Under the pieces are notes generated by a model. It saw only the letters and a program-made list of their open reading frames with translations. It ran no database searches and was not told the DNA's origin. Positions 8,291 to 15,516 of a stretch of DNA of 42,021 nt are shown here, one piece after another; position 1 is the first letter of the stretch, and each line of letters starts with the position of its first letter. Source of the stretch: Bacteroidales bacterium (GTDB taxonomy: Bacteria > Bacteroidota > Bacteroidia > Bacteroidales > Bacteroidaceae); contig SFIS01000016.1 of the NCBI GenBank assembly GCA_004555245.1, positions 1 through 42,021 of the forward strand. The letters are read 5' to 3'. The translations under genes and the position numbers were made by a program.

Positions 8291-8405
8291 AGATTCCGGC
8301 ACGCAACAGAAAACTTACAGCACAAACACAAAATAAATTACGGTATGTTCCGTTATATAAGTTAATTAAATGTATCAACAGTATTAATTTTTAAGGTAAA
8401 AGATT

Positions 8406-9113
8406 ATGGGATACAAAAAGATTTTCAGCCTTGTGGCTCTCGCACTTGCGACATTCGCCACAACAGTGAAGGCACAGGACAAAGTAGAGGCAAGCGTCTC
8501 GGCTGACATCGTGAGCAAGTATGTATGGCGTGGACAGGACCTTGGCGATGCAGCAATCCAGCCTGCAGCCAGCGTGGCCTATAAAGGCCTCTCGCTATCG
8601 GCATGGGGCAGCTACGGCATCGTCAACGCAGGCGAAGAGGAGTTTGACCTCACACTCGCCTACAGCATCGGCGGCTTCAACATCGGCGTGACAGACTATT
8701 TCTGCTCATCGACGGCGAAATACTTCCAGTATGAGGCGCACAAGACCGCACATGTCTTCGAGGCAAACGTCGGCTACGACTTCGGTCCGCTGTCGATACA
8801 ATGGTACACCAACTTCGCAGGCGCCGACGGAGTGCGCAGAAGCGGCAGCCGTGCCTACAGCTCGTATTTCGAGCTTAACGCACCGTTCGCTCTCGGCGGT
8901 GTTGACTGGAACGCCACAGTGGGTGCCGTGCCTACGAAGACAGACTTCTATGCTGACTGCGAGAACGGCTTTGCAGTGACGAACGTATCGCTGAAGGCGA
9001 CGAAAGACATCAAGATCACCGACACGTTCTCCGTGCCAGTCTTCGCAGCCGTCAACGCCAACCCCTCGACACAGAAGGCATATTTCGTCTTCGGCCTCAC
9101 ACTGCGCCCGTAA
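8406..9113 (+). CDS. Exported outer-membrane beta-barrel-like protein
   Basis: The 235-aa protein starts with a signal peptide (Lys4-Lys5, hydrophobic 7-18, likely cleavage after VKA near residue 23). The mature part has alternating hydrophobic strands with many Tyr, Phe and Trp. The YVWRGQDLGD segment (about 39-48) resembles the start of barrel proteins of the TIGR02001/Gcw_chp type. It ends in Leu-Thr-Leu-Arg-Pro, close to a barrel-closing strand. It lies between dapL (115 bp upstream) and the glutamine synthetase (84 bp downstream), so a role in outer-membrane passage of nitrogen compounds is possible, but that is only inferred from position. A weak TAATTTTT box lies at 8385. Confidence 0.8.
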   Translation: MGYKKIFSLVALALATFATTVKAQDKVEASVSADIVSKYVWRGQDLGDAAIQPAASVAYKGLSLSAWGSYGIVNAGEEEFDLTLAYSIGGFNIGVTDYFCSSTAKYFQYEAHKTAHVFEANVGYDFGPLSIQWYTNFAGADGVRRSGSRAYSSYFELNAPFALGGVDWNATVGAVPTKTDFYADCENGFAVTNVSLKATKDIKITDTFSVPVFAAVNANPSTQKAYFVFGLTLRP

Positions 9114-9197
9114 GACACTCCACCTCTTAACCGACACTAAAGCAAACTTTAACAATAACGGTGATGGATTCCGTGCCACACCAAAACACATCAGAAT

Positions 9198-11387
9198 ATG
9201 GCAAACTTAAGATTCAGTGCAGTGTGTACTGCATCAAAGAAAAAACCTCTTGAGGTCGTAGCGCCCGTAGAGCGTCCGTCAGAGTACTTTGGAAAGTACG
9301 TCTTCAACCGCGCAAAGATGTACAAGTATCTTCCGCAGAACGTCTTCAACCAGATGGTTGACGTCATCGACAACGGTGCGCCCTTCGACCGCTCCATAGC
9401 CGATGCCGTCGCAGCCGGCATGAAACAATGGGCTGAAGAGAACGGCGTGACACACTACACCCACTGGTTCCAGCCTCTCACCGAGGGCACAGCAGAAAAA
9501 CATGACTCCTTCATCGAGCACGACCACAAGGGCGGCATGATAGAGGAGTTTGAAGGAAAGCTTCTCATGCAGCAGGAGCCGGACGCCTCGTCGTTCCCCT
9601 CAGGAGGCATACGCGCCACCTTCGAGGCACGCGGATATTCTGCATGGGATCCCACATCGCCGGTATTCATCATCGACGACACCCTCTGCATCCCTACCAT
9701 TTTCATATCCTATACGGGCGAGGCTCTCGACTACAAGGCACCGGTGCTGCGCGCACTCTCTGCCGTCAACAAGGCAGCGACAGACGTCGCACAGTATTTC
9801 TATCCGGATGTGAAGAAGGTTGTCTCAAACCTCGGATGGGAACAGGAGTATTTCCTTGTAGATGAAGACCTCTACGCCGCACGCCCCGACCTCATGATGA
9901 CGGGCCGCACGCTCATGGGACATGATTCTGCAAAGAACCAGCAGATGGACGACCACTACTTCGGCACCATCCCGATGCGCGTCGCACAGTTCATGCGCGA
10001 GCTTGAGATCAAGGCCCTGGAGCTTGGCATCCCCTGCAAGACACGCCATAACGAGGTGGCACCAAACCAGTTTGAGGTGGCGCCAATCTTCGAGGAGACC
10101 AACCTCGCCATCGACCACAACATGCTGCTCATGTCGCTCATGAAGCGTGTGGCGCGCAAGCACGGCTTCCGCTGTCTGCTGCACGAGAAACCGTTTGCCG
10201 GCATCAACGGCTCCGGCAAGCACAACAACTGGTCGCTCTCTACAGACACCGGCGTCCTTCTCCACGGTCCGGGCAAGACACCGATGGACAACCTGCGTTT
10301 CGTAGTCTTCGTCGTAGAGACGCTGATGGCCGTATATAAGCACAACGGCCTGCTCAAGGCTTCAATCATGTCAGCCACCAACGCCCACCGTCTCGGTGCA
10401 AACGAGGCTCCTCCAGCCATCGTCTCCTCTTTCCTCGGCAAGCAGCTCTCCGACCTGCTCGACGCTCTTGAGAAGTCAGATTCAAAGGATGTCTTCAACC
10501 TCGCAGGCAAACAGTCGCTCAAACTCGACATCCCTGTCATTCCGGAACTGATGATCGACAACACCGACCGCAACCGCACCTCGCCCTTCGCATTCACCGG
10601 CAACCGCTTCGAGTTCCGTGCCGTAGGCTCAGAGGCAAACTGCGCCTCGGCCATGATCGTACTCAACACCGCCGTCGCCGAAGCCCTCACAAACTTCAAG
10701 CAGCGCGTGGATAAACTCATCGAAGGCGGAGAGGAGAAGTTCGAGGCCATCATGAAGGTGCTGCGTGAAGACATCGTCACCTGCAAGCCGATACATTTCG
10801 ACGGCAACGGATATTCTGACGAATGGGTAGAGGAAGCCGCACGCCGCGGTCTCGACGTAGAGAAGTCATGCCCTGTCATCTTCGACCGCTATCTAGACCC
10901 CGAGAGCGTGAAGATGTTCGAATCGATGGACGTGATGAAAGAGTACGAGCTGAAGGCACGCAACGAAGTGAAATGGGAGACCTACACGAAGAAGATACAG
11001 ATTGAGGCACGTGTACTCGGCGACCTCTCGATGAACCATATCATACCCACCGTCACCCGGTATCAGTCAGAACTTGTCGCGCTCGTCGAGAATATGTATA
11101 AGATTTTCGACGCAAGCGAAGTGGAGACGATGACAAAGCGCAACAAGGACATCATCAAGGAGATTGCCCAGCGCATAGAGCGCATAGAGGCTGGCGTGAC
11201 AAGACTTGTCGATAACCGCAAGGTGGCAAACAAGATTGAGACAGAACGTGAGAAGGCTATCGCATATCACGACACCGTCGCTCCTGTCATGGACGAGATA
11301 CGCTACGAGATAGACAAACTCGAACTTCTCGTCAGCGACGAACTCTGGACGCTGCCGAAATACCGCGAGCTGCTCTTCATCAGATAA
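9198..11387 (+). CDS. glnA: Glutamine synthetase type III (GlnN class)
   Basis: This 729-aa cytoplasmic enzyme makes glutamine from glutamate, ammonium and ATP. The size and the N-terminus (MANLRFSAV) place it in the type III class common in Bacteroidales, not the 470-aa type I. The catalytic core (about 65-480) holds the FPSGGIRATFEARGY region (about 134-148), RHNEVAPNQFEVAP (281-294) with substrate-binding residues, and KPFAGINGSGKHNNWS (about 331-346) for ATP. The C-terminal part (about 560-729) is helical and class-specific. It follows the outer-membrane protein gene. With glnK-amtB-asnB some 4 kb away it completes ammonium capture. Its regulation cannot be read from the sequence. Confidence 0.97.
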   Translation: MANLRFSAVCTASKKKPLEVVAPVERPSEYFGKYVFNRAKMYKYLPQNVFNQMVDVIDNGAPFDRSIADAVAAGMKQWAEENGVTHYTHWFQPLTEGTAEKHDSFIEHDHKGGMIEEFEGKLLMQQEPDASSFPSGGIRATFEARGYSAWDPTSPVFIIDDTLCIPTIFISYTGEALDYKAPVLRALSAVNKAATDVAQYFYPDVKKVVSNLGWEQEYFLVDEDLYAARPDLMMTGRTLMGHDSAKNQQMDDHYFGTIPMRVAQFMRELEIKALELGIPCKTRHNEVAPNQFEVAPIFEETNLAIDHNMLLMSLMKRVARKHGFRCLLHEKPFAGINGSGKHNNWSLSTDTGVLLHGPGKTPMDNLRFVVFVVETLMAVYKHNGLLKASIMSATNAHRLGANEAPPAIVSSFLGKQLSDLLDALEKSDSKDVFNLAGKQSLKLDIPVIPELMIDNTDRNRTSPFAFTGNRFEFRAVGSEANCASAMIVLNTAVAEALTNFKQRVDKLIEGGEEKFEAIMKVLREDIVTCKPIHFDGNGYSDEWVEEAARRGLDVEKSCPVIFDRYLDPESVKMFESMDVMKEYELKARNEVKWETYTKKIQIEARVLGDLSMNHIIPTVTRYQSELVALVENMYKIFDASEVETMTKRNKDIIKEIAQRIERIEAGVTRLVDNRKVANKIETEREKAIAYHDTVAPVMDEIRYEIDKLELLVSDELWTLPKYRELLFIR

Positions 11388-11444
11388 ATGTATCAGGGTT
11401 TATAAATATTTTGAACTGTGGCGCAACGGCGCCACCATCCTCTT

Positions 11445-11485
11445 CTCCCCTCCGACACCGCTGCAGCACAACGGACGGAGGGGAG
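11445..11485. repeat. Inverted repeat downstream of glnA
   Basis: CTCCCCTCCG (11445-11454) and CGGAGGGGAG (11476-11485) form a 10-bp stem around a 21-nt loop. A second small hairpin, GTGGCGC/GCGCCAC, lies just upstream (about 11418-11435). No T-run follows, so these may slow transcription or protect the 3' end of the mRNA rather than terminate. Confidence 0.5.
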
Positions 11486-11580
11486 GAAACGGGGAGAGGA
11501 AAGACATCGGTAAAGAAACAAAGATATACAGAAAGGATTGGCAACAATCTATTTCTTTTATTGGTTGTTTAAGTTTGCAG

Positions 11581-11613
11581 TGGGATGTACCTGGGAAGGC
11601 GCATCCCATTTTT
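11581..11613 (+). terminator. Possible terminator of the glnA transcript
   Basis: TGGGATG (11581-11587) pairs with CATCCCA (11602-11608), followed by T5. It is short, but it is the first stem with a T-run after glnA, about 195 bp past the stop. Confidence 0.5.
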
Positions 11614-11700
11614 AATGCTCGGCATGAGTAATGTCTAACGGGTGCAAGTCCCCAATGACCCCTGACGGCGGGAATCGCATAGCCTCTTCTGCCAAAACCT
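11614..11700 (+). other. Possible group II intron scrap
   Basis: The phrase GTCTAACGGGTGCAAGTCCC (about 11632-11651) resembles the domain I region often found ahead of group II intron maturase genes in Bacteroidales. No maturase, domain V or intron boundary is visible, so at most this is a short relic. The match is from memory and is uncertain. Confidence 0.3.
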
Positions 11701-11779
11701 GTTCAAGTGTAATGCCAAGATTGAAGAAGTGGAAAACCATAACCGTCTTGCCCACAAACTCCTGATAGCACATAATCAC

Positions 11780-11899
11780 AATACGTCGAGTGCCATCGGC
11801 ATAAAACTGACGTGGACATTGTCGAAAGGCCGCAACTTCAAAGGCATCGACCGCGACACCAACTCCTTGAAGGACACGGAGACTGGAGTGGCGAAATAA
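11780..11899 (+). pseudogene. C-terminal relic of an outer-membrane beta-barrel (TonB-receptor-like) protein
   Basis: The plus-strand frame ending at TAA 11897-11899 reads IGIKLTWTLSKGRNFKG, then LKDTETGVAK and stop. This is the usual last strand and tail of Bacteroidota outer-membrane beta-barrel proteins (pfam OMP_b-brl_3 type). Upstream the frame loses any likeness and there is no start, so only about 40 codons remain. It lies next to a second relic in the same frame and opposite an intact regulator gene. Confidence 0.55.
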
Positions 11900-11914
11900 G
11901 GGATACAGTTTTTG

Positions 11915-12058
11915 GCCCGTTACCATGCCGGCACTACCACTATGAGCGACCTACTCGACGCGCAGACTCTTTATCAGCAGATCCGCGACAAGTTTGTGGA
12001 AACTTATGCCCGGTATCAGGTCAGGATTGTGGAATACCTGCAGTCAACGGGAAGATAA
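11915..12058 (+). pseudogene. C-terminal relic of a TolC-family outer-membrane efflux protein
   Basis: The frame reads ARYHAGTTTMSDLLDAQTLY, then a Gln-rich helix and VEYLQSTGR with stop at 12056-12058. The AG-T-MSDLLDAQTLYQQ pattern and the EYLQ-TG ending are characteristic of the last helices of TolC-like proteins. Only about 47 codons remain and the rest of the gene is absent. It is not a copy of the intact TolC gene at 34174-35574, whose C-terminus differs. Confidence 0.65.
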
Positions 12059-12068
12059 GCGTGTGTTG

Positions 12069-12716
12069 TCAGATGTAGTATTCCACGAGTTCCACGAGGC
12101 CTGTCTTTATAGCCATGCGCGTAGCCTCGTAGCTTGTATTGACGTGCAGCTTTCTGAAGATGCTGCGTTTGTGTGTCGTGATGGTGTGTGCGCTTGAGTT
12201 GCGTTCGGCGGCTATCTCTTTCACCGTCTTCCCCAAAGCAATGCGGCGTAGCACCTCCACCTCTGTCGGCGTGAGGTCGTCGATGAGCGACTGTGTGGCC
12301 GAAGCGGGCGAGAGCAGCAGGTTCATGATGTGCTGGCAGATGTAGCGTTCGCCGTTGAGGGCGAGCGAGATGGCCGACGCTATCTCTTCGCGGCGGTTGC
12401 CTTTCAGCACCATGCCGAACGCGGCGAAGCAGCTCAGGCGGCGTGCCATGGCATCGGAGATGTCGTCGGAGATGACAAGCCACTGCACCTTATTATATAT
12501 GTCTGCCAGCCGGACGAGGATTTCAGAATCCGTGATGTCGCTGTTGATGAAGTCGAGGACGACGAGGGCGTCGGGCGTCTTGCGCAGCTGTTCGCCGAGC
12601 TGCTGTCTCGTAGCCACCTCCACGGTGGCGGTGTCCGGTGCGGCAGCCTGTATCATCGATATTATGCCGATGCGCGTGAGGTCCTGGTTGTCGAGAAGGA
12701 TTGCGGTTTCTTTCAT
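12069..12716 (-). CDS. NarL/LuxR-type response regulator
   Basis: This 215-aa protein has a receiver-like domain (about 1-120) and a LuxR-type DNA-binding helix-turn-helix (about 148-205). Asp55 in VVLDFINSD is the likely phosphate acceptor and Lys105 the conserved lysine. Only Asp9 of the usual acidic pair is present, as Asn follows. The HTH starts at LTPTEVEVLRRIALG and includes the family pattern KEIA-HTITTHKRSIFRKL. No histidine kinase is adjacent, so its signal is unknown. It is a single gene, with a promoter-like box about 340 bp upstream. Its stop lies 10 bp from the TolC relic. It may control the nearby OMP or efflux genes, but nothing shows this. Confidence 0.9.
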   Translation of the reverse strand: MKETAILLDNQDLTRIGIISMIQAAAPDTATVEVATRQQLGEQLRKTPDALVVLDFINSDITDSEILVRLADIYNKVQWLVISDDISDAMARRLSCFAAFGMVLKGNRREEIASAISLALNGERYICQHIMNLLLSPASATQSLIDDLTPTEVEVLRRIALGKTVKEIAAERNSSAHTITTHKRSIFRKLHVNTSYEATRMAIKTGLVELVEYYI

Positions 12717-13094
12717 GTCTGTGGGTTGTTGCTGGTGTGTGGTAAAGGGTTGGGATGCTGCCTGATGTCATAATGCCTTGTTTTTACGACAACTCGTCAA
12801 CTATGACTGTGTATTTTTAAAGACAACAGAGACTGTTGTCAACTGCCGTGTTTTTTCAGAAGACAACAGGGACAACAGTGACAACGGGAAGAACGGGCGC
12901 AACGGCTTATGTCACGAGGTGACATACAACAGTGACAACAAGATTACTGTTGTCAGCTTGTTTTTCCTTGTCAAACTTGTCAGCTATTCGCAAATTGTCA
13001 ACTTTACAAAATCTACCGGGAGCTTCCTCGCGCTCGGGAAATTTTCCGAGTGCAAAGTTAAGTTTTTTTCTCAAACCAGCCAATCTTTTTTATG
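12717..13094. repeat. Intergenic stretch with GACAACAG repeats
   Basis: No gene is seen here. GACAACAG occurs directly at 12822, 12862 and 12871, with close variants near 12880 and 12927, and as the reverse CTGTTGTC at 12833 and 12947. The first direct/inverted pair is separated by only 3 nt and would form a hairpin. The stretch also has a TGTCAC-GTGACA palindrome (about 12910-12924) and CGTCAACTATGA, which recurs at 3904. The sequence lies in the long leader of the regulator gene at 12069-12716. Confidence 0.65.
13053..13083 (-). promoter_or_regulatory. Promoter of the LuxR-type regulator
   Basis: On the minus strand TTGG, 19 nt, TAACTTTG, then CACTCGG. The downstream box is a perfect TAnnTTTG and the spacing is right. 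The leader would be about 330 nt long and carries the GACAACAG repeats. Confidence 0.55.
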
Positions 13095-13336
13095 AAAATA
13101 TCGGGTTACAGACAAATTCCGGCGGCAGTAGCGAATGACACAGACCGGCACAAATCCCTTGAAGAGGACGGTGCAGAGCCCTTCTTCCAGAAGGCAGATA
13201 TCCTCTTCTGTAGGTGGCAATCAGGATTCCGTGTTCGCGTTGCAGGACCGGCTTATAACAAACCCCAGCGGAACGGTGTTTCACGGACAGAAAAGCATGA
13301 AAAAACGGGCTTCAGATGGCCTGAAACCCGTTTTTG
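13095..13336 (+). ncRNA. Candidate structured RNA, 6S-like, with terminator
   Basis: No protein frame is convincing here, but the stretch folds into a nested rod. The pairs are TTCCG (13117) with CGGAA (13269), CCGG (13145) with CCGG (13248), AATCC (13153) with GGATT (13224), GAAGAGGA (13161-13168) with TCCTCTTC (13201-13208), and a tip hairpin CCTTC/GAAGG (13180-13194). A large asymmetric bulge separates the third and fourth stems. A terminator follows on the plus strand. This architecture, an elongated hairpin of about 170 nt with a central bubble, is like 6S RNA. The identity is inference and no clear promoter box was found. It could also be a leader of mraZ or another small RNA. Confidence 0.4.
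13301..13336 (+). terminator. Intrinsic terminator before the dcw cluster
   Basis: AAAAACGGGCTTCAG (13301-13315) pairs with CTGAAACCCGTTTTT (13321-13335), with one mismatch and a 5-nt loop. T5 follows on the plus strand, and the A-run makes it workable on the minus strand too. It isolates mraZ from upstream transcription and would end the candidate RNA just before it. Confidence 0.75.
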
Positions 13337-13460
13337 AAATGTTAAAATCAAGATTTCCCGTTGTCAAGATTTTTCATCGTGAGGCACGGTCTTGGAGTGT
13401 CAGTTTATTGTTAAGGAACTTTAAATTAATGATTTTGTATAAAAAAGTGGATGAAAGTGG

Positions 13461-13490
13461 TGTGAAGTGGGGGAATTTTTCGTAACTTTG
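13461..13490 (+). promoter_or_regulatory. Promoter of the dcw cluster (mraZ)
   Basis: TAACTTTG (13483-13490) is a perfect -7 box, with TGTG 18 nt upstream as a weak -33 box. Transcription would start near 13497, about 24 nt before the mraZ ATG at 13521. In other bacteria MraZ binds repeats upstream of its own gene. The TGAAAGTGG / TGAAGTGGG repeats at about 13452-13472 could play that part here. Confidence 0.6.
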
Positions 13491-13520
13491 TCGGCAAAAC
13501 TCATATTGGCATACACGAAG

Positions 13521-13961
13521 ATGCGGTTTTATGGCAACATAGAAGCGAAGAGCGACCCGAAGGGCCGCGTGTTTCTGCCGTCGGTGTTCAGGAAAGAGCT
13601 GACGGCGGAAGGCGAGAGTGTGCTCATAATGCGCAAGGACGTGTATCAGAAATGTCTGGTGCTGTATCCCGAGAGTGTGTGGCAGCAGATGGTGGATTCG
13701 ATGCGTGCCCGCCTGAACCGTTGGGACGTGAGGGAGCAGCAGGTGTTCCGCCAGTTTGTAGCGGCGGCAGAGACGGTGACGCTCGACAGCAGCGGACGCT
13801 TTCTCATCAACAGGAAGGCTGCCGAGGCTGCCGGCATTTCGGGAGTTGTGAGTTTCGTGGGCATGGGAGATTCGATAGAGATATGGGCGGCAGAGAAGAT
13901 GGAGCAGCCGCTGATGCCGGAAGAGGATTTCCGTGCCGCAATAGCCGATTTGCTGCAATAG
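13521..13961 (+). CDS. mraZ: Transcriptional regulator MraZ
   Basis: The 146-aa protein has two SpoVT/AbrB-like MraZ half-domains: DPKGRVFLP (about residues 11-19) and LDSSGRFLIN (about 89-98). It is a DNA-binding ring-forming protein that usually represses its own operon. The start at 13521 is chosen because the upstream in-frame ATG at 13467 lies before the promoter box and would add residues not found in the family. It heads the dcw cluster and is followed by rsmH after 89 bp. Length agrees with the family (about 150 aa). Confidence 0.93.
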   Translation: MRFYGNIEAKSDPKGRVFLPSVFRKELTAEGESVLIMRKDVYQKCLVLYPESVWQQMVDSMRARLNRWDVREQQVFRQFVAAAETVTLDSSGRFLINRKAAEAAGISGVVSFVGMGDSIEIWAAEKMEQPLMPEEDFRAAIADLLQ

Positions 13962-14050
13962 GACAGGATGTCAGATGAGGGGAAAACAGGTTGGCGAGTG
14001 TTTCTGCCAACTTGTAGATTCGTCAGCTGAAACATAAAAAAAGAGAATCA

Positions 14051-15013
14051 ATGCAGAACGAGAATGTCACATACCATATCCCCGTATTGCTGGGCGAGAG
14101 TGTCGGCGGGCTTGTCGCCGACACTTCCGGCGTGTATGTTGATGTGACGTTCGGCGGCGGCGGACACTCGCGCGAGATACTGTCGCGCCTCGACGCCTCG
14201 GGCCGCCTCTTCTCGTTCGACCAGGACGCCGACGCAGAGGCGAACGCTGCGGTCAGACGCGACGACGGCGTATGTCTGAAAGACGACAGCCGGTGGACCT
14301 TCGTCCGCTCTAACTTCAGGTATCTGAAAAACTGGATGCGATACCACGGCATTGACGGTGTCGATGGCGTGCTGGCTGACCTCGGCGTGTCGAGCCATCA
14401 TTTTGACGACGCCTCGCGAGGCTTCTCGTTCAGATACGACGCTCCCCTCGATATGCGCATGAACAAGCGCGGAGGAACGACGGCGGCAGAACTGCTGAAC
14501 ACGGGCAGCGAAGAGCGCCTCGCAGACATCTTCTTCCTGTACGGAGAGCTGAAGCAGTCGCGGCGCATCGCAAGCGCGATAGTGAAGGCAAGGGCTGAGC
14601 GTGAGATTCTGACTACGGGCGACCTGCTTGCCATAGTGCAGCCGCTCATGCCGCGCGAGCGTGAGAAGAAAGACGTGACGCGCCTCTTCCAGGCCCTCCG
14701 CATTGAGGTGAACAGCGAGATGGAGGCTCTGAGAGAGATGCTCGCGGCGGCGACACAGGTGCTGAAGCCCGGCGGACGTCTGGTTGTCATAACATACCAT
14801 TCGCTCGAAGACCGTATGGTGAAGAACATCATGAAGACGGGAAATGTGGAGGGAAAACGTGTGCAGGACTTCTTCGGACGCACTGAATGCCCGTACCGCA
14901 CACTGACGAACAAACCCCTGACACCTGACAATGAAGAACTGGCAAGCAACCCGCGAAGCCGAAGCGCAAAACTACGTATAGCAGAAAGGAGAGCCGACAA
15001 TGAACAACGATGA
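14051..15013 (+). CDS. rsmH: 16S rRNA (cytosine1402-N4)-methyltransferase
   Basis: The 320-aa enzyme methylates C1402 of 16S rRNA with S-adenosylmethionine. The SAM motif DVTFGGGGHS (31-40) and the motifs DLGVSSHHFD (110-119), ALRIEVNSE (215-223), YHSLEDR (249-255) and NPRSRSAKLR (300-309) are all present. Length fits the family (about 310 aa). It overlaps ftsL by 14 bp, which points to co-translation. The gene is the usual second member of dcw clusters. Confidence 0.97.
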   Translation: MQNENVTYHIPVLLGESVGGLVADTSGVYVDVTFGGGGHSREILSRLDASGRLFSFDQDADAEANAAVRRDDGVCLKDDSRWTFVRSNFRYLKNWMRYHGIDGVDGVLADLGVSSHHFDDASRGFSFRYDAPLDMRMNKRGGTTAAELLNTGSEERLADIFFLYGELKQSRRIASAIVKARAEREILTTGDLLAIVQPLMPREREKKDVTRLFQALRIEVNSEMEALREMLAAATQVLKPGGRLVVITYHSLEDRMVKNIMKTGNVEGKRVQDFFGRTECPYRTLTNKPLTPDNEELASNPRSRSAKLRIAERRADNEQR

Positions 15014-15497
15014 CACTATCATAATCACAAACCTCGCCGACACGGACAGCCCCGAAGCGACAGCGGCAGGGCAGACACAAACGGAAAACGCGACGGACGG
15101 ACGGACACCGGAAGAGCCGAAGACATTCAGAGAGGCGGCACGGGAACAGATTCATGAAGACGAGAACATCCCGACGCAGAGCCTCTCGATACTGAAAATA
15201 CTTGGCGGAGACTTCTTCACCTCGCAGATTCTCAGACGCCAGATATGGCTCATCATTCTCATCTCGCTCTTCGTGATGATGTATATCTCCAACAGATACA
15301 GCTACCAGAAGAGTATGCTGGAGATTGACCGCCTGCGCACCGAGCTGCAGGACATGAAATGCAAGGCTCTCTCGACATCGAGCAAGCTAACCGAGAAATC
15401 GCGGCAGAGCCGGGTGCTGGAGATGCTGAAGAACAACAAGGACAGCGTGTTGAAAATTGCAGGACAGCCGCCATATATAATAGAGGTGAAAGAATAG
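15000..15497 (+). CDS. ftsL: FtsL-like cell division protein
   Basis: The 165-aa protein is a single-pass inner-membrane protein. An acidic, poorly structured N-terminal part (about 1-75) is followed by a membrane segment (81-98) and a periplasmic coiled coil (about 102-150). It lies between rsmH and ftsI, the standard place of ftsL, which with FtsB and FtsQ activates the septal synthase. FtsL sequences vary greatly, so assignment rests on topology and position. The cytoplasmic tail is longer than in E. coli FtsL (total 121 aa). Confidence 0.85.
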   Translation: MNNDDTIIITNLADTDSPEATAAGQTQTENATDGRTPEEPKTFREAAREQIHEDENIPTQSLSILKILGGDFFTSQILRRQIWLIILISLFVMMYISNRYSYQKSMLEIDRLRTELQDMKCKALSTSSKLTEKSRQSRVLEMLKNNKDSVLKIAGQPPYIIEVKE

Positions 15498-15516
15498 CGG
15501 GCTCTGTAGCCTGACG

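Noticed and set aside
11612..11926. Minus-strand frame of 104 codons
   Set aside because: It is antisense to the two relic frames, which show real outer-membrane protein endings. No motif is seen in the minus-strand product.
13090..13284. Minus-strand frame over the structured RNA candidate
   Set aside because: No signal, domain or start context. Its existence fits low stop-codon content in a folded GC-rich stretch.
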